From Geomonas diazotrophica (GTDB lineage: Bacteria; Desulfobacterota; Desulfuromonadia; Geobacterales; Geobacteraceae), in NCBI RefSeq assembly GCF_018919385.1, contig NZ_JAHLMF010000013.1:62001-126000 (forward strand): a stretch of DNA of 64,000 nucleotides, written 5' to 3'. The notes beneath the pieces were generated by a model, which did no database searches, had not been told where the DNA came from, and was given only the letters and a program-made list of their open reading frames with translations. Positions 17,099 to 26,028 of this stretch are shown one piece after another. The position numbers were made by a program, and so were the translations under genes. Position 1 is the stretch's first letter; each line of letters starts with the position of its first letter.

Positions 17099-17863
17099 TT
17101 ACTTCCCCTTCTTCTCTCCACCGTCATGCAGGTAGGCCCTGAGCTTCTGCTCGATGAAGTGGGGGTTCTCGCCGTTTTGGATGGCGATCAGCCCCTCGAT
17201 CACCATCTCCTTCTGCAAGAGCTCCTCCTTCAGGCGGATCTTCAGCTTGGTGCCGAAGGGGATGCAGAAGATGTTGGCGGTCATCAGGCCGTAGATGGTT
17301 GCCACGAATGCGACGGCGATGCCTCCCCCCAGCTTTGAGGGGTCGGAAAGGTTGCTCATGACGTGGATCAGGCCGAGGACGGCGCCGATGATGCCGATGG
17401 TGGGGGCGAAACCGCCGGCGGACTCGAAGACCTCGGCGCTGTGCTTGCCGTGAGACTCGAAGGAGCCGAGCTCGATCTCCATGGTCTCACGCAGCTTCTG
17501 CGGGTCGATGCCGTCCACCACCAGGGAGATCCCCTTCTTGGTGAAGGAATCCTTGACCGTCTGCGCTTCCTGCTCCAGCGAAATGAGGCCGTTTCTGCGC
17601 GCCTTGGCCGCGTAGTTGATGATGTTCTTGATCACCGCCTCGGGGTCTTCCTTGGGGGGCATGAAGACCTTCTTCAGGTCCTTGACCGCGGCCATCAGGA
17701 TCGGCAGCGGAAAACTGACGATGGTCGCCGCCGCGGTGCCGCCGAGCACGATAATGGCCGCCGTCGGCTGTATCAACGCCGACATGTGCAGCCCTTCCAG
17801 GGCCGCGCCGCCGAACACGGCGAAGAGCCCCAGGGTGATTCCGATTATGGTCGATAAATCCAT
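17099..17863 (-). CDS. motA: MotA, flagellar motor stator protein
   Basis: This 254-residue integral membrane protein has four predicted helices (about 5-25, 32-52, 150-170 and 182-202). Its cytoplasmic loop contains KARRNGLISLEQEA, holding the conserved Arg and Glu that contact FliG, and GGFAPTIGIIGAVLGLI carries the conserved Pro of the ion channel. Length and spacing fit the PomA/MotA family. The gene order flbD-motA-motB is common in bacteria using FlbD-family small proteins. Confidence 0.96.
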   Translation of the reverse strand: MDLSTIIGITLGLFAVFGGAALEGLHMSALIQPTAAIIVLGGTAAATIVSFPLPILMAAVKDLKKVFMPPKEDPEAVIKNIINYAAKARRNGLISLEQEAQTVKDSFTKKGISLVVDGIDPQKLRETMEIELGSFESHGKHSAEVFESAGGFAPTIGIIGAVLGLIHVMSNLSDPSKLGGGIAVAFVATIYGLMTANIFCIPFGTKLKIRLKEELLQKEMVIEGLIAIQNGENPHFIEQKLRAYLHDGGEKKGK

Positions 17864-17902
17864 AAATATTCCTGGATCCCGAAAACGCTCCCTTGCGGGC
17901 GG

Positions 17903-18160
17903 TTAGATTCTGCAGTTGGGGTAGTAGCCTTCCGCATCGCCTTTGCGCAGGTAACGCCGGGGCACGCTGAAGGAGGCCTGCCGGAACAGGTGCGCCTTGA
18001 AGTTGACGATCCGGCTGATCACCACCCGTGCCGGCTCCAGCACCAGGTAACGGTTACCGTTGGAAAGGGTGATGTGCGTGTCCGGGGTCTCCGTGATGAT
18101 CTCTATCAGGTCCGGGTTCAGGTACATCTCGGTGCCGTCTCGTGTTGTCACCTTGATCAT
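17903..18160 (-). CDS. flbD: FlbD-family flagellar protein (small, not the NtrC-type FlbD)
   Basis: The product has 85 residues from the ATG at 18160, which has AGGGGGAA just upstream; the longer frame to 18232 would run back through the promoter. The core, MIKVTTRDGTEMYLNPDLIE followed by TETPDTHITLSNG, is the FlbD/SwrD signature. SwrD of Bacillus raises motor power, presumably by helping stator function, which fits its place just before motA. The C-terminal extension after residue 55 (Arg- and Tyr-rich) is longer than usual for the family. Confidence 0.9.
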   Translation of the reverse strand: MIKVTTRDGTEMYLNPDLIEIITETPDTHITLSNGNRYLVLEPARVVISRIVNFKAHLFRQASFSVPRRYLRKGDAEGYYPNCRI

Positions 18161-18195
18161 GTGGTTCCCCCTGCGGATTGCGGCAGATAGTTTGT

Positions 18196-18222
18196 TTTTC
18201 GGATGCTGCACCGAAAGCTTTA
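18196..18222 (-). promoter_or_regulatory. Sigma-28 (FliA) promoter of flbD-motAB
   Basis: The minus-strand -35 box TAAAGCTT (18215-18222; 7/8) and -10 box TCCGAAAA (18196-18203; 6/8 to GCCGATAA) are separated by exactly 11 nt. The predicted transcript start is about 30 nt before the flbD ATG. Confidence 0.78.
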
Positions 18223-18242
18223 GCGCTATCACCGCCCTTCGT

Positions 18243-18291
18243 CAAAAAAGAAACTGAAAAGGCCGTGCGAGCCTGGCCAGCTCACACGGCC
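18243..18291 (-). terminator. Rho-independent terminator of the flagellar operon
   Basis: A 12-bp stem, GGCCGTGTGAGC / GCTCGCACGGCC with one mismatch, starts 30 nt past the flgL stop. Broken T-runs follow on the minus strand. It separates the flhA-flgL operon from flbD-motAB. Confidence 0.85.
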
Positions 18292-18320
18292 CTTGGTGAC
18301 GCGGGGGTACGCGGCGGATG

Positions 18321-19241
18321 CTACTTCATGTAGTCCAAAAGCGAGAGCTGGCTCAGCTTGGAGGTGGCCGACAGCGCCGCGTTGAAGGCGGTGGTCTGCT
18401 GGGAAAGCACCACCCCGGCCTTGGCGTAGTCCACGTTCTGGATGTCTCCGAAGACCGTCTTCAGCGTGTTCTGGTTGTTGGCGATCATGCTCTTCATGTT
18501 GTCCAGGCGCACCAGGCGCCCGGCAACGTCGCTCTGCGCAACGGTGATCTGGTCCGCGCCGGCCTTCACGTTCTTGACCCCGTCCAGGATCCCCGCGCTG
18601 TCCTTGTTGTTGATGGCGAGGATCAGGGCATCGATGGAACCGAGGATGTTGACCGGCCCCTGCCCCGCGGTGGCCCCGCTCCCCACCGCAGCCTGCGGTT
18701 TGCCGCCAAGCAGGAGGTCGGCGCCCGATACCGTGGTCCCCACGGTGCTGTTCGGGGCGATCTCGACCTGCGGGATATCGGTGGTGCCGCTGAAGACGCC
18801 GAGGGAGCTGAAGGGCTGGCTGGTGGAGAAGCCGCCGAAGACGTACTGGTCGCCCAGCCGGGTGTTCCCCATGTCGACCAGCTGGCTTTTGAGCTGGGTC
18901 AGGTTGGTCACCGCACTCGCGGTGCCGGCGGCGTCCAGAGTTCCTGCCACCATGTCCCCGGCGATCTTCTTCACCTGCTGCATCAGGTCCGACATGCTGG
19001 AGAGCGAGGTGTTGGTAACGTTCAGGAGCGTCTCGGCCTTGGTGATGTTGGAGCTGTACTGGTCCCCCGAGGCGATCTGCTCCTGCAGGTCCAGGAGCTG
19101 CCTGGTGGAAAGGGGATCGTCGCTCGGGCGGTTGATGTTGTAGCCCGAGGCGATCTGTTCCTGGAGCTGGTCGATCGCGGTGCGCCCCTGCTGCAGGTTG
19201 TAAATGGCGTTGTCGGCGCTCATGCCGGGGGTGATTCTCAT
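18321..19241 (-). CDS. flgL: FlgL, hook-filament junction protein (HAP3)
   Basis: The 306-residue protein shares its N-terminal D0/D1 pattern with flagellins (MRITPGMSADNAIYNLQQG, QIASGYNINRPSDDPLSTRQ) and has a C-terminal helix ending QLSLLDYMK. GDQYVFGGFSTSQPFS is the typical FlgL middle motif. It joins the hook-side FlgK to the filament. AGGAGAGATGCT precedes its ATG. It is the last gene of the large operon, followed by a terminator; no fliW or csrA follows, unlike many other flagellated bacteria. Confidence 0.95.
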   Translation of the reverse strand: MRITPGMSADNAIYNLQQGRTAIDQLQEQIASGYNINRPSDDPLSTRQLLDLQEQIASGDQYSSNITKAETLLNVTNTSLSSMSDLMQQVKKIAGDMVAGTLDAAGTASAVTNLTQLKSQLVDMGNTRLGDQYVFGGFSTSQPFSSLGVFSGTTDIPQVEIAPNSTVGTTVSGADLLLGGKPQAAVGSGATAGQGPVNILGSIDALILAINNKDSAGILDGVKNVKAGADQITVAQSDVAGRLVRLDNMKSMIANNQNTLKTVFGDIQNVDYAKAGVVLSQQTTAFNAALSATSKLSQLSLLDYMK

Positions 19242-19251
19242 AGCATCTCTC

Positions 19252-20697
19252 CTATCGGACCATGTTCAGGATGGTGTCCAGCATGTCGGTCCCCGCGTTG
19301 ACCACCTTGGAGGCGCCCTGGAAGGCGCGCTGGTACTTGGTCAGGTTCAGGAGCTCCTCGTCCAGGGAGACCTCGGAGTTGGAGGACCTGAGCGAGTTCA
19401 GCTGCTTCAGGAAGGCCGCGTTCTGGGAGGTGACGTTCTGGGTCCCCTCGGTGTCGACGCCGACCTGGGAGACCACGGAGTTGTAGAAGTTGCCTAAAGT
19501 GGCGCTTCCCGTGCTGAACGCGAAGCTGGTGCTGCCGAGGTTGGCGAGCTTCACGGCGTTCACGTTGTTGCCGCTGCTGGTCGGCGCCAGGTCGGTCGCG
19601 GTCGGCAGGGCCGCCGCGATCTTCACCGCCGAGATCCCTGAGTCGAGCGCGATGCTCCCCGCGGTGACGCCGGCCGGGTCGAAGAAGTTGTTGTTGGTAG
19701 TGCCGTCGAGGGCGTATCCCGCCTTGTGCACCGTGTTCACCTGGGTGACCACCTGGTTAGCCATCTCGTCCAGGAGGGAGCGGTACTTCGGGACGATGCT
19801 GTCGCGCACCTCCATGGTGCCGCCGAGCTTGCCGCCGACGGTGGCGCCGTCCCCGACGGTCCCCACCAGGGTGTCGGTGCCGGGTGCGTTGGCCGGGGGC
19901 GGGTTGCCAAGCCCGGAGACCATGATGTCGTTGGTCGCCGGCGAGCCGGTCGCGTTGGTGTAGAGCGTCGCGTACCTGGTGCTGGAGACGAGCTGCGCCC
20001 CGCCGGCCAGGGTCACCGAGGCGGTGTTGTCGCTGGCGATGCTGTAGCTGATGCCGGTCTGCTCCGAGAGCTTTCTGAGCAGGAGATCCCGCTGGTCCAG
20101 CAGTTCATTGGGGTTCCCCCCGACCGCACTGGTGGCCATGATCTGCTGGTTCACCAGCGCGAGGTTGCGTGCGTTGTCGGTCACCTCGGCGGTGATGCCG
20201 ACCAGGTTGGCGTCCGCGGTCGAGGCCACCGAGGCGAGCGCGGAATCGGCCTGGTGGAAGCTGTCGACGGCGATCTGGGCCCGGGTCAACACGGCCTGGC
20301 GCTCGGCGGCGCCGGAGGGGTTGACCGAGAGGTCCTGGAAGGCGCCAAACAGATTGGCGACCGCGGTCCCGAGGCCGTCCGAGGTGAGCGAGTTGAAGCT
20401 CGGCTCGATCTGCTCCAGCGCCGACTGCTGCGCCAGCCCTTCCTGGTAGGTGCTGTTGGCGTTCACGAGCTGCAGCTGCAGCATGTTGTCGTAGCTGCGC
20501 TGCACCGCCGCGATCTCCACCCCCGTCCCCAGGGCGAAGCCGTTGGAGGTGCCGACCGGCTTGTTCTCCATGATCACCCGCTGGCGGGAATACCCCTCGG
20601 TGTTCACGTTGGAGATGTTCTCGCCGGTGACCTCCATGGCCAGGCGCTGCGCCGTGATGCCGGAAGAGGCTATGTCGAAGAGGGTGTTGATGCCCAT
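19252..20697 (-). CDS. flgK: FlgK, hook-associated protein 1
   Basis: The 481-residue protein begins with the rod/hook-family motif DIASSGITAQRLAMEVTGEN followed by NVNTEGYSRQR, and ends with KYQRAFQGASKVVNAGTDML. It is the first junction protein between hook and filament, secreted by the flagellar type III system. It starts 1 nt after the stop of flgN, which encodes its chaperone, and is followed after 10 nt by flgL. Length is normal for a compact FlgK. Confidence 0.96.
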   Translation of the reverse strand: MGINTLFDIASSGITAQRLAMEVTGENISNVNTEGYSRQRVIMENKPVGTSNGFALGTGVEIAAVQRSYDNMLQLQLVNANSTYQEGLAQQSALEQIEPSFNSLTSDGLGTAVANLFGAFQDLSVNPSGAAERQAVLTRAQIAVDSFHQADSALASVASTADANLVGITAEVTDNARNLALVNQQIMATSAVGGNPNELLDQRDLLLRKLSEQTGISYSIASDNTASVTLAGGAQLVSSTRYATLYTNATGSPATNDIMVSGLGNPPPANAPGTDTLVGTVGDGATVGGKLGGTMEVRDSIVPKYRSLLDEMANQVVTQVNTVHKAGYALDGTTNNNFFDPAGVTAGSIALDSGISAVKIAAALPTATDLAPTSSGNNVNAVKLANLGSTSFAFSTGSATLGNFYNSVVSQVGVDTEGTQNVTSQNAAFLKQLNSLRSSNSEVSLDEELLNLTKYQRAFQGASKVVNAGTDMLDTILNMVR

Positions 20698-20698
20698 G

Positions 20699-21199
20699 CT
20701 AGATCTCCTTGCTGACGAAGCCGCTGGTGCCGCGCCCGGCGTTCACGAAGGCCCCCGCCCCCCCGTAGGTCTGGCTGGGGTTGAAAAGACGGTTGAAGAA
20801 GTTTACCGAGCGTCCCACCACGTTCAGGGAGTCCTCGACCAGCCTCCTGTGCAGCGCGAGCGCACCCTGCAGGGCGCGGGCGTTGCCGGTGACCGACTCC
20901 TGCGCCTCCTTGAGCGCCTGCTTTTCCGGTGCGGAGAGCCGCTCGATGATGGGCGACAGCGTACTGTTGCCCGGCATGCCGAGGTCGGCGCCGAGGGCGG
21001 CGATCATCTGCTGGCACTGCCCGGAGAGCCTGGCCAGGCGCTCCATCCCCGCGGTGATCTCCTGCTGGTTCTCCTCCAGCTTCGCCATATCCAGGGATAC
21101 CATGCACTCCTGCTCTTCCTGCAAAAGCGCCTGCATCTGGTCCAGGAGCACCCCCTTCTCGCACAGGGCAGCTATCAGTTCGACTACGTTACGATCCAT
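20699..21199 (-). CDS. flgN: FlgN-family chaperone for FlgK/FlgL
   Basis: This 166-residue protein is almost wholly helical. Its N-terminal coiled coil (LCEKGVLLDQMQALLQEEQ) and C-terminal NFFNRLFNPSQTYGGAG match the FlgN family. FlgN binds FlgK and FlgL in the cytoplasm and brings them to the export gate. The position between flgM and flgK is the usual one. Sequence conservation is low in this family, so the call rests on pattern and place. Confidence 0.9.
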   Translation of the reverse strand: MDRNVVELIAALCEKGVLLDQMQALLQEEQECMVSLDMAKLEENQQEITAGMERLARLSGQCQQMIAALGADLGMPGNSTLSPIIERLSAPEKQALKEAQESVTGNARALQGALALHRRLVEDSLNVVGRSVNFFNRLFNPSQTYGGAGAFVNAGRGTSGFVSKEI

Positions 21200-21209
21200 C
21201 TATTCCCCC

Positions 21210-21512
21210 TTAACGCGACTTGTACGCGTCCATCATCTTTTGGGCCAGGGTCGACGCCTCCACACGGTAGGCGCCGTTTTGCAGGTTCTGCTTGGCCAGC
21301 GCCACCCGGTCCAGCCTCACGTCGGGCATGGCCGCCACCTCGGATTTGAGTTTCTGCAACTCCCTTGCCTGGGACGAGATCTCCACCCGGTCGAACGGGA
21401 TCACCCGGCCGGCCGGCCGGCTCCCCTGGACCGCCTGCGTCTGCTGCGCCTCGTTACGGACCTGCTGCGATCGGTTCAGGTCGACGACGTAAGCCGAACC
21501 TTCAATCCGCAT
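21210..21512 (-). CDS. flgM: FlgM, anti-sigma-28 factor
   Basis: The 100-residue protein has the FlgM pattern: a Gln/Arg-rich disordered start, then VEISSQARELQKLKSEVAAM and VALAKQNLQNGAYRVEASTL with a helical end. FlgM holds FliA inactive and is exported when the hook is complete, which releases late gene expression. FliA is encoded in the same operon, and two sigma-28 promoters lie in this window. Its start overlaps flgJ by 11 nt. Confidence 0.93.
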   Translation of the reverse strand: MRIEGSAYVVDLNRSQQVRNEAQQTQAVQGSRPAGRVIPFDRVEISSQARELQKLKSEVAAMPDVRLDRVALAKQNLQNGAYRVEASTLAQKMMDAYKSR

Positions 21513-21843
21513 CCCGCACCCCCTTAGCCGGAACCGGCGTGCCGTAGGCGCGCGACAGCTCCCTCTCTATGGTCTGTGCCAGTCCTATGCCGCCCCCCTG
21601 CACCGCGGCATTGGCGTATTCCTGGTCCAGCAGGGAACGGAAGGTCTCTTCGCCTTTCCCCCCGCCGGTCAGGGTGTCCTTTCCCACCGTGTCCCGCATA
21701 GACTTCAGCATCATGCTGACGAACATCGTTTCGAACTCGCGCGCCACCTTCTTGATCTGCTCCGGGTTCTGCTCCTGGCGCCTCTTCTGCACCTTCAGGT
21801 CGGTGACCGGCAGCGCGTTGTCCGGTATCGGCTTCACGTCCAT
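21502..21843 (-). CDS. flgJ: FlgJ-type rod-binding protein (no muramidase domain)
   Basis: This 113-residue protein contains only the rod-binding domain: QIKKVAREFETMFVSMMLKS and GIGLAQTIERELSRAYG. The C-terminal glucosaminidase domain of enterobacterial FlgJ is missing, as in many Deltaproteobacteria-type genomes, so cell-wall cutting for the rod must come from another enzyme. It acts in the periplasm as a rod cap. It lies between flgI and flgM with an 11-nt overlap with flgM. Confidence 0.92.
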   Translation of the reverse strand: MDVKPIPDNALPVTDLKVQKRRQEQNPEQIKKVAREFETMFVSMMLKSMRDTVGKDTLTGGGKGEETFRSLLDQEYANAAVQGGGIGLAQTIERELSRAYGTPVPAKGVRDAD

Positions 21844-21856
21844 GGCCGCTCCTTGA

Positions 21857-22972
21857 CTACATCACGCTCAGCTCGGCGTTGAGCGCGCCGGCGGCCTTGA
21901 TGGCCTGCATGATGCCGAGGAGGTCCCTGGGGGTGACCCCGAGGGTGTTGAGCCCCCGCACCACCTCGCCTAGGTTCGCCCCTTCCCGCACCAGCGAGAG
22001 GTTCACCTTCTCCTCGGAGACCTTCAAATCGGTCCTCGGGACCACGGTGGTGGTGCCGGTCTTGGCAAAGGGGGCGGGCTGGGAGACCTTCGGGGTCTCC
22101 TTGACCACCACGGTCAGGTTGCCGTGGGATACGGCCACCGTCGAGATGCGCACGTTCTCGCCCATGACGATGGTGCCGGTGCGCTCGTTCATGACCACCT
22201 TGGCCATCACGTCCGGGTTAACCTCGAGCCGCTCCAGGTCGGCCACGAACTCCACCACCCGGTTCTGGTACTCGCCCGGGATGCTGATCTGCACGCTCCC
22301 CGGATCGGTCAGCGAAGCCGCCCCCTGGAAGCGGCCGTTGATGGCGGCGGCGACCCTGGCGGCGGTGGTAAAGTCGGACTGGTGCAGGTTCAGCTTCAGC
22401 ACCGGGCGGTTGGCCAGCACGTTGGGGAGCTCCCGCTCCACCAGCGCCCCCTCGGGGACGGTGCCGGCGGTGGGATGGTTCTTCACCGCGGTGGTGGCCT
22501 GCCCGCCGTAGGAGAAGGAGTTGGTGAGGACCGCCCCCTGGGCCACCGCGTAGACCTGACCGTCGGCCCCTTTCAGGGGCGCCATCATGAGCGTGCCGCC
22601 GGCGAGGCTCTTGGCGTCCCCCATCGAGGAGACCAGCACGTCGAGCTTGTTCCCCTGCTTGGCGAAGGGGGGAAGTTCGGCGGTCACCATGACGGCGGCC
22701 ACGTTCTTCACCGTGATGTCGGCGCGGTTCACCGTGAGCCCCAGCCGCTCCAGGGCGCCCACCAGGGACTGCACCGGGAACTTGGTCTGGTCGGAGTCGC
22801 CGCTGCCGTTCAGGCCGACCACGAGGCCGTAGCCGATCAACTGGTTCTCGCGCACGCCGTCGAACGCGGCGATGTCCTTGATGCGCGCCCCCAGCGCAAA
22901 CTGGGGCAGCAGCAAAAGAATGAGCAGTGCCAGCGAGCTTTTTGAAATAACGTTAATTTTCAAGCGTTTCAC
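21857..22972 (-). CDS. flgI: FlgI, flagellar P-ring protein
   Basis: The 371-residue protein has a Sec signal (hydrophobic LALLILLLLPQFALGA, residues 14-29). The mature part has RIKDIAAFDGVRENQLIGYG, VGLNGSGDSDQTKFPVQSL and a C-terminal GVTPRDLLGIMQAIKAAGAL. It forms the P-ring in the peptidoglycan layer. The start is GTG at 22972, with AAGGGTTAGG upstream; no better ATG exists ahead of the signal. It is preceded by a long inverted repeat in the flgH-flgI gap. Confidence 0.96.
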   Translation of the reverse strand: MKRLKINVISKSSLALLILLLLPQFALGARIKDIAAFDGVRENQLIGYGLVVGLNGSGDSDQTKFPVQSLVGALERLGLTVNRADITVKNVAAVMVTAELPPFAKQGNKLDVLVSSMGDAKSLAGGTLMMAPLKGADGQVYAVAQGAVLTNSFSYGGQATTAVKNHPTAGTVPEGALVERELPNVLANRPVLKLNLHQSDFTTAARVAAAINGRFQGAASLTDPGSVQISIPGEYQNRVVEFVADLERLEVNPDVMAKVVMNERTGTIVMGENVRISTVAVSHGNLTVVVKETPKVSQPAPFAKTGTTTVVPRTDLKVSEEKVNLSLVREGANLGEVVRGLNTLGVTPRDLLGIMQAIKAAGALNAELSVM

Positions 22973-22991
22973 CTAACCCTTTTCGGCCGCC

Positions 22992-23033
22992 GCGTCGGGA
23001 TTTTGACGGTAAACCGTCAATTCCCGAACACGC
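22992..23033. repeat. Long imperfect inverted repeat between flgH and flgI
   Basis: TTGACGGT-AA-ACCGTCAA (23003-23020) is a perfect inner palindrome. It continues outward, after a small internal loop, through CGGGA / TCCCG and GCGT / ACGC. It may set relative expression of flgH and flgI or be a mobile intergenic repeat. Confidence 0.6.
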
Positions 23034-23040
23034 CGTCCGC

Positions 23041-23742
23041 CTAGAACGGCCAGACCTTGTCCAGCACGTTCATCAGCCACCCCGGTTTCTGGCGGTCCGA
23101 GATGATCCCCTTGCCGGAATACGAGATCCTGGCGTCGGCGATGAGCGCCGAGTTGACGGTGTTGTCGGTGCTGACGTCGCGCCCGCGCACCGTGCCGGTC
23201 AGCACGATGATCTGGTCCTCGTTGTTCACCCTGACGTTGCGCCTCCCCTCGATGAGCATGTTGCCGTTGGGGATCACGTCCACCACCTTGGCGGAGATGG
23301 TCGCCTGCAGGGTCTCCTGCCGGGAGGTGGAGCCTGCGCCGTCGAACTTGGAGCCGTAGCTCGCGCTCAGGAGGCTGGCGAGGTCGGCCCAGCTCTTGAT
23401 GGGCGTCTTCTCCAGGCCGAGCAGGTTCGGTATGCCGGCACTGATCGAGGAGTCGCGCGATGTCCCGGTGGCGGCCTTCTTGCTGGCGCTTGCGTTCTCG
23501 GAGATCACCACGGTGATGATGTCACCGCGCCTTCTCGCTTTCATGTCTTCGGCGAGCCCCGTGGAGGAGGCCTGCCACAGCGACCCCGAGGCGTAGTTCA
23601 TCTGCGGCGCCGGGATCTGCTCGTCGAAGGCGGGAGTCGCCACTTCGGCGCTCTGGTGCGCGCAGGCCGAAAGCCAGAACAGCGGCAGGCACAGGGCCGC
23701 CGCCTTCACTATGGTCGAGCTGTTGCCTTTCTTGCGGTCCAT
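23041..23742 (-). CDS. flgH: FlgH, flagellar L-ring lipoprotein
   Basis: The 233-residue protein has a lipoprotein signal with lipobox LSAC (Cys27). The body has GSLWQASSTGLAEDMKARRR, GDIITVVISENASASKKA, VDVIPNGNMLIEGRR, VLTGTVRGRDVS and ISYSGKG, all FlgH hallmarks. It forms the L-ring in the outer membrane, confirming a diderm host. Its ATG directly follows the flgA stop with no gap. Confidence 0.96.
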   Translation of the reverse strand: MDRKKGNSSTIVKAAALCLPLFWLSACAHQSAEVATPAFDEQIPAPQMNYASGSLWQASSTGLAEDMKARRRGDIITVVISENASASKKAATGTSRDSSISAGIPNLLGLEKTPIKSWADLASLLSASYGSKFDGAGSTSRQETLQATISAKVVDVIPNGNMLIEGRRNVRVNNEDQIIVLTGTVRGRDVSTDNTVNSALIADARISYSGKGIISDRQKPGWLMNVLDKVWPF

Positions 23743-24462
23743 CTAAAAATCCACCTTTACCGTGGTCGCGTCGACCACCCGCGCCGCGATCTCCTTCTGC
23801 GAGGAGAGGTTCTGCACCGTGATCAGGTCGCCCGAAGCGCCGGCCCCCTTGGCCCGCCCCGTCGCGGTGATGCGCACCACGTCGTTCTCGGCCACGATGG
23901 TCACCACCTGACCGCTCTTGACGATGGGCACCTTCTCCAGGTTGTCCTTTCTTACCGGGGCGTTGGCCCTGAGCGTGCTTTTCACCCTCAGCCCCACCGC
24001 CTCGTCGATGTTGTTGAAGTAACGCCCCTGCACCTGGGCCAGGTCCCGCTTCACGATGGCGAGGTCGGAGGCGGAGAGCACCTCGCCCCGCTCCAGGGTG
24101 CGTGCGGCGACCACCATCTCGGCCAGCGCCTCTACCTCGACCAGCACGGTCTGGTTTTTCTTCACCTGGTCGTCGACCCGCACCATGAGGGCCACCGAGG
24201 CGGGGCCGTACCCTTCCCAGCGCTCCGGGGCCACCACGTCGAAGGTCACCTTTCCGGCGGGGAGCTTCAGGTCCCCCTGGTAGTTGATCTTCTTGACCGT
24301 GATGTCGGCGTTCAAGGGAGCCGCCTTCTGCACCAGGTAGTCCTTGATGGCCGCCTTGACGGTCGCCTCGCTCACCACGTTGACCGCGGCGGGGCCCGCC
24401 GCCTGGGCGAACCCTGACAGCGGCAGGGCAAGGAGCGCGAGAGCCAGCAAAAACGCTCGCAT
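23743..24462 (-). CDS. flgA: FlgA, P-ring assembly chaperone
   Basis: The 239-residue protein has an N-terminal signal peptide (FLLALALLALPLSGFAQA). Its C-terminal SAF domain has VVAARTLERGEVLSASDLA, the NNIDEAVGLRVKSTLRANAP segment and VKSGQVVTIVAEN. It works in the periplasm to help FlgI assemble round the rod. It lies between flgG and flgH and stop and start codons abut at flgH. Confidence 0.95.
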   Translation of the reverse strand: MRAFLLALALLALPLSGFAQAAGPAAVNVVSEATVKAAIKDYLVQKAAPLNADITVKKINYQGDLKLPAGKVTFDVVAPERWEGYGPASVALMVRVDDQVKKNQTVLVEVEALAEMVVAARTLERGEVLSASDLAIVKRDLAQVQGRYFNNIDEAVGLRVKSTLRANAPVRKDNLEKVPIVKSGQVVTIVAENDVVRITATGRAKGAGASGDLITVQNLSSQKEIAARVVDATTVKVDF

Positions 24463-24468
24463 CAGGGG

Positions 24469-25257
24469 TTACCTCTTGAGTGCAGCGGCCTGCTGCAGCA
24501 TTTCGTCCGAGGCCTGGATCGCCTTGGAGTTGATCTCGTAGGCGCGCTGGGAGACGATCATGCTCACCATCTCTTCCATGACGCTCACGTTGCTCTGCTC
24601 GATGTATCCCTGCTCCAGGGTCCCCAGCCCGTTCTGCCCCGCGGTGCCGGTGGTGGCGTTACCCGAGGAGTCGGTCGGGAGGAAGAGGTTCTTGCCGATG
24701 GCGTTCAGGCCAGCGGGGTTGGTGAAGGAGGCGAGCTGGATGGTCCCCACCGTGGTGGAGGCCGTCTGTCCCGCCTGCTGGACCGACACGGTGCCGTCGC
24801 TTCCGATGTTGATGCTGGTGGCGTTGCTGGGGATGACGATTTCCGGGACGATAGGCTGTCCGTCCGAGGTGACCACCCTCCCCTGGCCGTCCTTCTTGAG
24901 CGACCCGGCGCGGGTGTAGGCAGTGGTGCCGTCGGACTGCTGCACTTGGAGGAACCCGTCGCCTTCGATGGCCATGTCCAGTTCGTTGCCCGTGTGCACC
25001 ATGGTGCCGGTGGTGAAGATCTTGCTCACCGAGCCTGGGCGGACGCCGAGGCCGACCTGGATGCCGGTCGGGATGGTGGTGGTGTTGGTGGCCGGGGCGC
25101 CGGTGGTCTTCTCGGTCTGGTACATGAGGTCCTGGAAGTCGGCGCGGCTTTTCTTGAAGCCGGTGGTGCTGGAGTTGGCCAGGTTGTTGGCCACCACGTC
25201 TATGTTGAGCTGCTGAGCCTGCATCCCTGATGCGGCGGTCCAAAGTGCTCTGATCAT
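24469..25257 (-). CDS. flgG: FlgG, distal rod protein
   Basis: The 262-residue protein begins [20 protein letters not shown] followed by [20 protein letters not shown] and ends with [20 protein letters not shown], the classic FlgG ends. It forms the distal rod of the basal body. AAGGAG lies 6 nt ahead of the ATG at 25257. flgF is 46 nt upstream and flgA 6 nt downstream. Confidence 0.97.
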   Translation of the reverse strand: MIRALWTAASGMQAQQLNIDVVANNLANSSTTGFKKSRADFQDLMYQTEKTTGAPATNTTTIPTGIQVGLGVRPGSVSKIFTTGTMVHTGNELDMAIEGDGFLQVQQSDGTTAYTRAGSLKKDGQGRVVTSDGQPIVPEIVIPSNATSINIGSDGTVSVQQAGQTASTTVGTIQLASFTNPAGLNAIGKNLFLPTDSSGNATTGTAGQNGLGTLEQGYIEQSNVSVMEEMVSMIVSQRAYEINSKAIQASDEMLQQAAALKR

Positions 25258-25303
25258 TGCAATCTCCTTAACGGCTTGACGGCCGTTGTACGTTCTACGG
25301 GGT

Positions 25304-26020
25304 TTAGACCTTCCCGAGGTCGTTGGCGGCGCGGGCGGTCAGGTCGTCGTAGGTCTTCACCGCCTTGGCGCAGATCTCGAAGTAGCGGCTAGCCTCGATC
25401 AGGCGCGACATCTCCACCACCGCCTTCACGTTGGAGGTCTCCAGGTACCCCTGCTTGATCCCGGCCGCGGAGGGGGTGGTCGCGGCGTTGGGGTCGGCCG
25501 GCTGGAACAGGCCGTTGCCCAGCTTGTTGAGGGCGTACGGCTTGGCGAAGTCCGCCGTGCTGATGGTCCCCACGGCGTTACCGTTCACGCTCACCTGCCC
25601 GTTGGAGCCGATCTCCACCTTGCCGTTGCCGGGGACGGTGATGGGCCCGCCCCCCCCCTGCACCTCGTAGCCGTCCGCGGTGACCAGCCTGCCGTTGGAG
25701 CCCAGGTGGAAGTTACCCTGCCGGGTGTAGGCGGTCCCCTGGGGGGTGTTCACCACGAAAAAGCCGTCACCTTCCAGCGCCACGTCGAGCGAGTTGTCGG
25801 TGCGCTGCAGGCTTCCCGCGGAGTAGTCGGTGGAGTAGCGGTCGTTGCTGAACACCGGCCCCTGCGTCGAGTTTTTGACATTGGCCAGCACGCTCTCGAA
25901 CTGGATCTGGTCCGCCTTGAAGCCGGTGGTGCTGGCGTTGGCCAGGTTGTTGGAGATCACGTCCAGCCTGCGCTGAGCCGAAAGGTTGCCCGTCAAGGCC
26001 GCGTACATACCTGCGTTCAT
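25304..26020 (-). CDS. flgF: FlgF, proximal rod protein
   Basis: The 238-residue protein begins [20 protein letters not shown] with [20 protein letters not shown], and ends [19 protein letters not shown]. This fits FlgF, and its place directly before flgG supports it. It is secreted through the flagellar export gate. It starts 8 nt after fliA with a GGGGGGAGC ribosome-binding site. Confidence 0.94.
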   Translation of the reverse strand: MNAGMYAALTGNLSAQRRLDVISNNLANASTTGFKADQIQFESVLANVKNSTQGPVFSNDRYSTDYSAGSLQRTDNSLDVALEGDGFFVVNTPQGTAYTRQGNFHLGSNGRLVTADGYEVQGGGGPITVPGNGKVEIGSNGQVSVNGNAVGTISTADFAKPYALNKLGNGLFQPADPNAATTPSAAGIKQGYLETSNVKAVVEMSRLIEASRYFEICAKAVKTYDDLTARAANDLGKV

Positions 26021-26028
26021 GCTCCCCC

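Noticed and set aside
18233-19241. fliW-csrA genes next to flgL
   Set aside because: No frame fits either family between flgL and motB; only flbD and a terminator are there.
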